From positions 1-32,562 of the forward strand of contig NZ_JADIJK010000040.1 of NCBI RefSeq assembly GCF_017355205.1: a DNA stretch of 32,562 nucleotides. The letters run 5' to 3'. Numbering within the stretch: the first letter of the stretch is position 1; every line of letters begins with the position of its first letter. The notes under the pieces are model-generated. The model was given only the letters and a program-made list of their open reading frames with translations. It ran no database searches and was not told the origin of the DNA. Positions 16,880-23,344 of the stretch are shown piece by piece. The DNA is from Bacillus sp. SD088. Its GTDB lineage: Bacteria > Bacillota > Bacilli > Bacillales > Bacillaceae_C. Position numbers and translations under genes: made by a program.

Positions 16880-18769
16880 TTAATAGTGCCTTTTTTTCAT
16901 TTCTTTTTTTGCCTCTTCTTGCGTAAATGTTTCTTCAGAAGTAATAATTTTCATGGGTATTTCTTTTCCAGCATGTAATTCTTTAGCGGCTTGCATAATT
17001 TGCGGGCCTAATAAAGGGTTACATTCAACTGTATAGTTTAATTTTCCCGTACTTAGCGCATTAAATGCCTTTTTTGTAGCATCGATAGAAATAATTTTCA
17101 TGTCTTTCCCGGGTTGTAATCCGTAATCCTCTATTGCCTCTATCGCTCCAATTGCCATATCATCATTATGTGCGTAAACAATATCAATTTTATTTCCATA
17201 AGAGCCCAACGCCTGTTCCATTAATTCTCTTCCTCTACTTAACGTAAAGTCACCTGATAGGTTGTCGATAATTTGATAATTAGGATAATCTGACAGAACC
17301 TCTTCAAAGCCTTGCTTTCTACCGACTGCAGGAGCTGAATTTTTTGTTCCTTCTAATTCAATTATATTTACAGCCTTTAGGCCAGTTTTATCCATTTCAT
17401 TTATTAGCCAACGACCAGCACGCCTCCCTTCTTCAACAAAATCCGAGCCAATAAAAGAAGTCCATAGTGTACTATCATTAACATCAATTTCCCGATCGGA
17501 AAGAATAACCGGTATACCAGCATCTTTTGCTTCTTGTAATACCTTTTCCCATCCATTTTCTACTTTTGGAGAAAATGCTATAACATCTACTTCTTGATTA
17601 ATAAATTCCCGAATGATTGCTATCTGTTTTTGTTGATCATTATCTGCATTCTTAAATATAAGGTTCACACCTAATTGTTCTGCTGAACTAATAACTGAAG
17701 CTGTATTTTCATTTCTCCAAGCACTTTCACTTCCAACTTGGGCAAAGCCTAATGTTAGTTCCTTTTCTCTTCCATCTTTATCGCTTATACTATTGCCCTC
17801 ATTTAAGTACTGATCTATATTGTCCTTTTCCGATACTTTATGATTTCTCAAAATGACTTTTTTGGGTATTTCTGACTTCTTCCCTAAAATATCAATTGCA
17901 TACTGAAATGCTTGTTTTCCACCTGTTGGTGTGATAAATGTAGTATCAATAATTCCTTCATTTACAAGTTGTAGCCCTCCCTTAGGATTCGTAACCCCAT
18001 CACTCCCTATTATATTTATTCCATCGAGTCCAAGTGATTGCAATGCTCGGTATGAGCCAAATGCCATTGCATCATTATGTGCATAAATAAGATCTGGTCT
18101 TTGATTAATTCGCTTTAGTAAACTGGTTAGTTCGTCCTCCGCCTGATCCCTTTGCCAGTTAGCTGCAACGGAATCAATTATCTCAATGTTTCCGCTTTCA
18201 GATATTTTTTCTCTAAAACCTCTGCTTCGTTCCTCTGCCTTTAGAGCACTTGCCATACCTTTAACCTCTATTACCTTACCACCCTCAACTCCTAATAGTT
18301 CAATAGCGGCTTCAGCGGCCATTTCACCTATAAAATGATGATCTGAGCCAATGTACAAAGTGTAATTATACCCTTCAACCCCGCGTCCAAGTACAATAAC
18401 CGGTATTTCCTCATATATCGCTGATATTATTGGTGTAAGTGCTGATGAATCTTCAACCGATACAATTAATAGATCAATCCCATATTTATTTAATGTGTTA
18501 ATATCCTCAATTTGTTGCTTTGTACTTTGCGCTGCATCCGCATAAATCACACGAATATCATCATGCTTTGCTTCTTCGACACGAAGCTCTTCATTCATCA
18601 ATATTTGCCATGGCTCATGCAAGTTTGGTTGAGACACACCAATGACAAAATCAATTAAAGGCTCAGTGTCTGTATTTGCATTTTTGTCTAGAGCTTGATA
18701 TAAAATAATGGCTAATATAAGGAGCATAATTAGCGAAATAACTGCCCGATAGCAATACAGCTTATTCAT
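16880..18769 (-). CDS. Membrane-anchored tandem periplasmic-binding-type sugar receptor
   Basis: A 629-residue protein with one N-terminal membrane segment (about residues 8-26, no lipobox or clear cleavage site) followed by two complete type I sugar-binding (Peripla_BP_4-like) domains. Domain 1 (about 41-312) starts FVIGVSQPNLHEPWQ and contains YAHNDAMAFG. Domain 2 (about 338-629) starts TLGFAQVGSESAWR and contains YAHNDDMAIGAIEAIEDYGL and VECNPLLGPQ. Domain 2 is closely similar along its length to the lipoprotein receptor at 22049-23074, whereas domain 1 belongs to another branch. Ordinary transporter receptors carry one such domain. The gene overlaps the response-regulator stop by four bases (ATGA), downstream of the kinase, so it is most likely an extracellular co-sensor feeding the kinase, as XylFII does for LytS in clostridia. 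A transport role is less likely but possible. Confidence 0.88.
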   Translation of the reverse strand: MNKLYCYRAVISLIMLLILAIILYQALDKNANTDTEPLIDFVIGVSQPNLHEPWQILMNEELRVEEAKHDDIRVIYADAAQSTKQQIEDINTLNKYGIDLLIVSVEDSSALTPIISAIYEEIPVIVLGRGVEGYNYTLYIGSDHHFIGEMAAEAAIELLGVEGGKVIEVKGMASALKAEERSRGFREKISESGNIEIIDSVAANWQRDQAEDELTSLLKRINQRPDLIYAHNDAMAFGSYRALQSLGLDGINIIGSDGVTNPKGGLQLVNEGIIDTTFITPTGGKQAFQYAIDILGKKSEIPKKVILRNHKVSEKDNIDQYLNEGNSISDKDGREKELTLGFAQVGSESAWRNENTASVISSAEQLGVNLIFKNADNDQQKQIAIIREFINQEVDVIAFSPKVENGWEKVLQEAKDAGIPVILSDREIDVNDSTLWTSFIGSDFVEEGRRAGRWLINEMDKTGLKAVNIIELEGTKNSAPAVGRKQGFEEVLSDYPNYQIIDNLSGDFTLSRGRELMEQALGSYGNKIDIVYAHNDDMAIGAIEAIEDYGLQPGKDMKIISIDATKKAFNALSTGKLNYTVECNPLLGPQIMQAAKELHAGKEIPMKIITSEETFTQEEAKKEMKKRHY

Positions 18770-19962
18770 TGCCTTTTTACTCCATTCCGGAATTCTGTTG
18801 GTGATATACCGACTACTTTTTTAAATGCATTACAAAAGTAGTGTTGACTACTATAGCCTACTAGTTCAGCTATTTCATAGATTTTTAAATAGGGGTCTTT
18901 TATAAGCTTTAAGGCTTTATTAATCCTTACATTAGTCAAATAATGAACAAACGAAACACCCAGATCACTCTTTATTTGTTTGCTTAAGTAAGTAGGGTTT
19001 ACCTGAACTTGATAGGCAACCTGCTTTAGGGATACTGATTGTTCAGAATAATTTTGATCAATGTAGTTTTTAGCAAGTATCACAATAGGTGTTAAGCTCT
19101 GACTTGATTTCATGTCTTTTATTAACTTCTTATATGCAGAAGGAACGTCTAAAGAGGATTCTAATACAGTCTCATTACAAGCAACTACTTTACCAATAAA
19201 TCTTTCTAAATGCTTAATAATGTCTCTATTTAACTTTAATAAAGTTTCAGTTTCAATATTCTGAATCAATAAAACAATATGTCCGCTTTGATCTTCAAAT
19301 AGCTCTACATTTGAATAATCCAAAAGAATATCATCAATTATATTTTTCACTGCAAAGTTTAACAATAATTCGCTCCAATTTTGTTCAGATCCGCTAATAT
19401 TAATATCTTTAATCACTTCAAATATAGACATGCCCATACTCTTTCGAAGATTTATATCCAATAATTGTGCTTGGATCTTAACCTCTTCTTCTGTATATTG
19501 ACCTAAGCACCAATTAAGCAAAAATTGTTCTTTTAATATTTGTTTATTTCCCTTGAACTGTAAGTATAAATTTGAATTTCTTTCTCTTTTTTGTAATAAA
19601 TCAACAGCTTTTTTAACCGTAGTCTCTAACTCTTCCTTTCTTACAGGTTTTAAGAGAAAATCTAACGCAGCCATTTTTATAGCTTGCTGTGCATAACTAA
19701 ATTCATTGTAACCAGTAATGACAATGAATATAATATGAGCAAGCTCGTGCCTTAACCTTTTCATTAATTCGATTCCATTTAAAAATGGCATATTTATATC
19801 GATAAACATAATATCTGGCCTTAACTCTATAGCCATATCTAGAGCGATTTCGCCATCTTCCGCCTCGCCCACAATATCTATTGAATATTCTTTCCAGTTA
19901 AGCGAATTCTTTAATCCCCTTCTAATAATTGTTTCATCTTCTGCAATGAGTAATTTCCACAT
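18766..19962 (-). CDS. Response regulator with AraC-type DNA-binding domain (YesN-like)
   Basis: A 398-residue cytoplasmic regulator. The N-terminal receiver domain (1-120) has the acidic pair E8/D9, the phosphoacceptor Asp55 in FIDINMP and the conserved Lys in LLKPV near 105. A middle region (about 130-285) has no recognisable motif, and the last ~100 residues form an AraC-type double helix-turn-helix (VNPTYLSKQIKSDLGVSF, later YEIAELVGYSS and the closing GISPTEFR). It follows the kinase gene by 28 bases and overlaps the twin-receptor gene, so the three form one operon. GAGGAGGGG precedes the ATG. Likely targets are the promoters of the receptor, transporter and hydrolase genes in this window. 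The operator sequence is unknown. Confidence 0.92.
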   Translation of the reverse strand: MWKLLIAEDETIIRRGLKNSLNWKEYSIDIVGEAEDGEIALDMAIELRPDIMFIDINMPFLNGIELMKRLRHELAHIIFIVITGYNEFSYAQQAIKMAALDFLLKPVRKEELETTVKKAVDLLQKRERNSNLYLQFKGNKQILKEQFLLNWCLGQYTEEEVKIQAQLLDINLRKSMGMSIFEVIKDINISGSEQNWSELLLNFAVKNIIDDILLDYSNVELFEDQSGHIVLLIQNIETETLLKLNRDIIKHLERFIGKVVACNETVLESSLDVPSAYKKLIKDMKSSQSLTPIVILAKNYIDQNYSEQSVSLKQVAYQVQVNPTYLSKQIKSDLGVSFVHYLTNVRINKALKLIKDPYLKIYEIAELVGYSSQHYFCNAFKKVVGISPTEFRNGVKRQ

Positions 19963-19990
19963 TCATACCCCTCCTCGTATTCAATATGCT

Positions 19991-21751
19991 TTACACACGT
20001 CTAATGGGAAGTACCACCTGGATCTTTGTTCCATGCTCATACTCACTAAAAACTTCTATTCCATATCTCTCATCATAGGATAGTTTTATTCTCTCATTGA
20101 CATTATGAAGACCATAACCCTTTCTATCTGTTGTTTCTAACTTTTTAAGCGAATCGTTTAACTGCTTTACCGTTTCTTCTTTTATTCCTTTGCCCGTGTC
20201 AATCACACATAGGATAAGATTTTCCTCCTGTTGAGTTACAGTAATCGTTATCTTTCCTTTCCCCCTTTTATTGCGGATACCATGATATATTGAATTTTCT
20301 ACTAGTGGCTGTAGAATTAATTTAAGAACCTGATAGTCTTTAACTTCTTCATTCGCTTTAATATCATATTCTAATTTAGATTCATATCTGGTCATTTGAA
20401 TAGTCAAATAGCTTCTAACATGCTCTAATTCCTCTCTAATACTGATAAATTCCTTTCCTTTATTGAGCCCAATCCGAAATAGAGTTGTTAAAGAGTTTAC
20501 CAACTCTGCAATTTTAGGAGCTTTATATTCATGTGCCATCCACTGGATTGTATCTAGTGTGTTATAAAGAAAATGCGGTTGAATTTGAGCTTGTAAAACT
20601 TTTAACTCCTCCTCCCTTTTACTTTTTTCTTTAACATATAGCAATTGGATTAACCTATCTATTTCTTGAACCATTTTGTTATAGCTGTTACCAAGTTGCC
20701 CAACCTCATCATTGTATTTTGAGTTAAAACGAACATCAAAACGGCCTTCTTCCACATTTCCCATTAATGTTTTAAGCTTATTAAGCGGTTTGGTAATCAT
20801 ATTTGCAAAAAACACAGATACAAGCGAAGCCATAGCAAGTGTAATGATAGCGATTACAATCGTAAAGTGTTGAACCTCAGTTACAACTTTTGTCGTTTCA
20901 TTTAATGAAAACACCCCAACAACTTTCCAACCTATATCTGGGATAGTATTATAAATAATTTGATACTTATCATCATTAATATTTTTCTCAATGGGTGGTG
21001 AATTTTCCTCATATAGTAAACTTGGATGTATGCGGTATACAATGGAGTTCACTGGAGCATAAACAACCTCACCCTCTTTATCAGTTATAAATATGAAGCC
21101 ACTGTTTCCAATTTTTATCGATTCAATCACGTTTTTTATAAAATCCAATTTTAAATCCATTAAGATAACACCTGTTACTTGATTTGTTTCAGGGTTCTTT
21201 ACGGCCTTTACTAGTGATAAAACGTAGTTCATTTGATAATTCACTTTATTCTTTATATTTCTGCCAATTGGATTACTAATAAGTTGAATATCTTCGGGGG
21301 ATTGTATTGCTTTTTTGTACCATGATTCCTCTGTAAGTGGATCCCTAGAAACACGTAATATTTCATTGCTTACAAGCTTATCATACTGATTAACAAGTAA
21401 TATCCCCGCAATTTCGGGATGTTTTTGCTTGTAAATACTAATTTTCTCCTTGATAATACTTACACTTTTCTCAGAAGGTGCTGATCGTTCCATAAATTGT
21501 GCTACTTCTTTGTCATTAGTTATATAATCCATAATATTATCGTTTTCCTGAATTAACATATCAATATTGTTCCATACTTGATCAATCATCTGCACCGTAT
21601 GCAAGTTAGCCTCTTCTTCCAAAGATTCTTTATACGTTTTCCCCCCAATTATACTTAATGTAGAAACACACAAAATAATGATAATAAAGAAGTAAAACAG
21701 AAGTTTAAAACGAATACTTTTATTATTGAAGTAATTTCGTAATCTAGTCAC
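19991..21751 (-). CDS. Sensor histidine kinase, YesM/LytS-type (His_kinase/HATPase_c)
   Basis: A 586-residue membrane kinase. A first membrane segment (about 15-37) and a second (about 292-314) enclose a ~250-residue extracellular domain that looks like a Cache sensor (with ILLVNQYDKLVS and GFIFITDKEGEVVYAP segments). A HAMP linker follows, then the His_kinase domain with QIQPHFLYNTLD (phosphoacceptor His393), and an ATP-binding domain with LVENSIYHG, DTGKGI and GYGLHNVNERI. The start is GTG 21751, supported by GGGGAG and by a TATAAT box 70 bases upstream. A frame from 21904 would start above that promoter and has an unrelated N-terminus. It is first in the kinase-regulator-twin receptor operon. 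Having its own sensor domain plus a separate receptor suggests signal input through protein contact. Confidence 0.92.
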   Translation of the reverse strand: MTRLRNYFNNKSIRFKLLFYFFIIIILCVSTLSIIGGKTYKESLEEEANLHTVQMIDQVWNNIDMLIQENDNIMDYITNDKEVAQFMERSAPSEKSVSIIKEKISIYKQKHPEIAGILLVNQYDKLVSNEILRVSRDPLTEESWYKKAIQSPEDIQLISNPIGRNIKNKVNYQMNYVLSLVKAVKNPETNQVTGVILMDLKLDFIKNVIESIKIGNSGFIFITDKEGEVVYAPVNSIVYRIHPSLLYEENSPPIEKNINDDKYQIIYNTIPDIGWKVVGVFSLNETTKVVTEVQHFTIVIAIITLAMASLVSVFFANMITKPLNKLKTLMGNVEEGRFDVRFNSKYNDEVGQLGNSYNKMVQEIDRLIQLLYVKEKSKREEELKVLQAQIQPHFLYNTLDTIQWMAHEYKAPKIAELVNSLTTLFRIGLNKGKEFISIREELEHVRSYLTIQMTRYESKLEYDIKANEEVKDYQVLKLILQPLVENSIYHGIRNKRGKGKITITVTQQEENLILCVIDTGKGIKEETVKQLNDSLKKLETTDRKGYGLHNVNERIKLSYDERYGIEVFSEYEHGTKIQVVLPIRRV

Positions 21752-21820
21752 ATTGATTTTTTTCTCCCCTTTAATTAACAATGAGTTTGCATATTTTCCT
21801 AATTTTTCCACAATAAACCA

Positions 21821-21826
21821 ATTATA
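21821..21826 (-). promoter_or_regulatory. Candidate -10 box of the sensor operon
   Basis: A perfect TATAAT on the minus strand, 70 bases upstream of the kinase GTG start. The -35 region 17 bases away (TTTTGT) is poor, which would fit a promoter that needs an activator. A 12-bp inverted repeat lies just upstream at 21869-21915. Confidence 0.45.
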
Positions 21827-21868
21827 CAAGCTATTTAAACAGAACAAAAGCGCAAGGCGCCAAGCAAG

Positions 21869-21915
21869 AATCTGTTCCAAAGAAAGATGTCCTTTTCCTT
21901 TCATTGGAACAGATT
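21869..21915. promoter_or_regulatory. Perfect 12-bp inverted repeat upstream of the sensor operon
   Basis: AATCTGTTCCAA (21869-21880) and TTGGAACAGATT (21904-21915) are exact complements separated by 23 bases. It lies 43-94 bases upstream of the candidate -10 box, a position suited to an activator site. It could also act as a transcript hairpin, but no T-run follows. Its function is unproven. Confidence 0.45.
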
Positions 21916-21924
21916 ATTATGCAG

Positions 21925-21960
21925 ACGACGTCCTGACGGCAGACTCAAACGCGACATCAT
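21925..21960. repeat. Degraded copy of the TCCTGT-type intergenic repeat
   Basis: CGACGTCCTGACGGCAGACTC and the following GCGACATCAT closely match the first two units of the element at 4350-4394. The rest of that element is absent. This is the only other copy noticed in the window. Confidence 0.5.
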
Positions 21961-22004
21961 ACAACTTTTCACGCTACGATTCATAATTTCCGAAACGACA
22001 AGAA

Positions 22005-22031
22005 ATCGAGACTGTATGTTACAATCTCGAT
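22005..22031 (-). terminator. Terminator after the YtfQ-like receptor gene
   Basis: A 12-bp stem (22005-22016 with 22020-22031, one G-T pair) with a 3-base loop, followed on the minus strand by a TTCTTGTCGTTTC run. It lies 18 bases beyond the receptor stop, so the receptor is mainly transcribed alone. Confidence 0.8.
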
Positions 22032-22048
22032 ACCCTTTATTTCACTAT

Positions 22049-23074
22049 CTAATATTGTCGATCAGGTAATGCGGCTTTCGCTTCTTCCGCCCCTACAAAG
22101 ACCGTTTCTTCCGTTTTGATCCATCTTTCAATTTCTTTTCCAGCCATTAGATCTTTAGCAGCTTGAGCAAGCTGTGGTCCAAGTAATGGGTTACATTCTA
22201 CAATAATATTGGACTTTCCTTCAGCAACAGCTTCAAAAATATCTCCAATTCCGTCAACTGATACAATTTTAATATCTTCACCAGGCTTTAAGCCATATTC
22301 TTCAATTGCCTGAATTGCCCCCAGTGCCATATCATCGTTATGTGCATAAACAGCGTCAATGTTATCACCATCAGATTTTAAGAATGCTTCCATTACTTCT
22401 TTACCGTTTGAACGTGTAAAATCGCCCGTTTGGGATTTAATAATTTTATAGTTATCGTTTTGATCAATCACATTTTTAAAACCTTCCATACGATCATTTG
22501 CTGAACTTGCACCGACCGTGCCTTGAAGCTCAACAATATTTGTTTCTACTTCTTCCCCAATAAGATTGATTAACTCTTCAGCAGCATTTTCACCTTCAAG
22601 GACAAAATCAGAACCAATAAAGCTTGTATACAAACTTTCATCTTCCACCTCAATCCCACGATCCAAGAGGACGACCGGGATCTCAGCGTCTTTAGCCTCT
22701 GTTAGAACCGTTTCCCAACCAGATTCAACTACCGGTGCTAAAGCAATGACATCAACCTTCTGTGCTATAAAGCTTCTGAGTGCTTTGATTTGGTTTTCTT
22801 GTTTTTGTTGTCCATCTGAGAATTTCAATTCGAATTCATCACTATTTCCTAAAGTTTCTTTAATAGATTCTGTTTCTGCTGTTCTCCATCCACTTTCTGC
22901 ACCAACTTGAGAAAAGCCTACAACAATTTTATCTGGAGTTCCATTCTCCTCTGTATCATTTCCAGTTGTTTCAGTTTCCTCCTTACTAGAGCTTTCTTGT
23001 CCACAAGCGGCAAGTAAGAACAATAGTGTTAATGATGCAAACAGGATGAACATAAGCCTATTTGTTTTTTTCAT
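22049..23074 (-). CDS. ytfQ: Galactofuranose-type sugar-binding lipoprotein, YtfQ-like
   Basis: A 341-residue lipoprotein receptor of a CUT2 ABC importer. The signal peptide ends in the lipobox LAAC (Cys24), followed by a Ser/Glu/Thr-rich linker. The binding domain matches E. coli YtfQ strikingly: VGFSQVGAESGWRTAET, FSDGQQKQENQIKALRSF, LAPVVESGWETVL, ELQGTVGAS, QTGDFTRSNGKEVMEAF and YAHNDDMALGAIQAI. YtfQ binds galactofuranose in preference to galactopyranose, so a furanose ligand is likely, although arabinofuranose or another hexose cannot be excluded. The gene has its own promoter and terminator and is divergent from the GH43 gene. Separate transcription lets the receptor be made in excess over the membrane subunits at 13099-16656. 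AAGGGGAG precedes the ATG. Confidence 0.9.
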   Translation of the reverse strand: MKKTNRLMFILFASLTLLFLLAACGQESSSKEETETTGNDTEENGTPDKIVVGFSQVGAESGWRTAETESIKETLGNSDEFELKFSDGQQKQENQIKALRSFIAQKVDVIALAPVVESGWETVLTEAKDAEIPVVLLDRGIEVEDESLYTSFIGSDFVLEGENAAEELINLIGEEVETNIVELQGTVGASSANDRMEGFKNVIDQNDNYKIIKSQTGDFTRSNGKEVMEAFLKSDGDNIDAVYAHNDDMALGAIQAIEEYGLKPGEDIKIVSVDGIGDIFEAVAEGKSNIIVECNPLLGPQLAQAAKDLMAGKEIERWIKTEETVFVGAEEAKAALPDRQY

Positions 23075-23141
23075 CTTATTCTCCCCTTTTTAAAATTTAA
23101 ACTAACTGTTTCTAAGTTTAATAAAAAAGATACAAGAAGTA

Positions 23142-23169
23142 TTTATAAAAAAACTCAATCTTTTGTAAA
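23142..23169 (-). promoter_or_regulatory. Candidate promoter of the YtfQ-like receptor gene
   Basis: On the minus strand TTTACA (23164-23169) and TATAAA (23142-23147) are 16 bases apart, about 70 bases upstream of the ATG. It lies in an A/T-rich region, so chance matches are easy. No catabolite-control (cre-like) palindrome was found in 23075-23344. Confidence 0.4.
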
Positions 23170-23247
23170 TTTCCGTTTTCTGTTTTGAAGTCTCAACGAA
23201 TTACATAAAAGATCGTAAAAAATAGCTAAAAATTACAAATATATATT

Positions 23248-23277
23248 TTGCAAATTATGTTAATTTTTAAATATAAC
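23248..23277 (+). promoter_or_regulatory. Candidate promoter of the GH43 gene
   Basis: TTGCAA (23248-23253) and TATAAC (23272-23277) are 18 bases apart, about 70 bases before the GTG start. It faces away from the receptor promoter, leaving about 80 bases between them where a shared regulator could bind. Confidence 0.45.
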
Positions 23278-23303
23278 AACAAGTGGAGAAGGAGGAGCTA
23301 TCT

Positions 23304-23312
23304 ATGCGATAG
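23304..23312 (+). promoter_or_regulatory. Two-codon leader ORF (Met-Arg-stop) upstream of GH43
   Basis: A very strong ribosome site (GAGAAGGAGGAG, 23286-23297) is placed eight bases before ATG CGA TAG. The GH43 gene itself starts 32 bases further on with a second site, AGGGAGG. The first site is better than that of the real gene, so ribosomes should load there and stop at once. It may be a translational regulator, an mRNA-protecting ribosome pad, or a relic of a lost start. Confidence 0.45.
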
Positions 23313-23344
23313 TCGAAAATCAATTTTATAAGGGAGGAATAATT

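Noticed and set aside
21752-21904. 51-residue N-terminal extension of the histidine kinase
   Set aside because: It would start upstream of the likely promoter, has no Shine-Dalgarno sequence and adds an unrelated segment; GTG 21751 has GGGGAG.
23075-23344. A catabolite repression (cre) site in the receptor/GH43 divergent region
   Set aside because: I looked for the TGNAANCGNTNNCA pattern and found no acceptable match.
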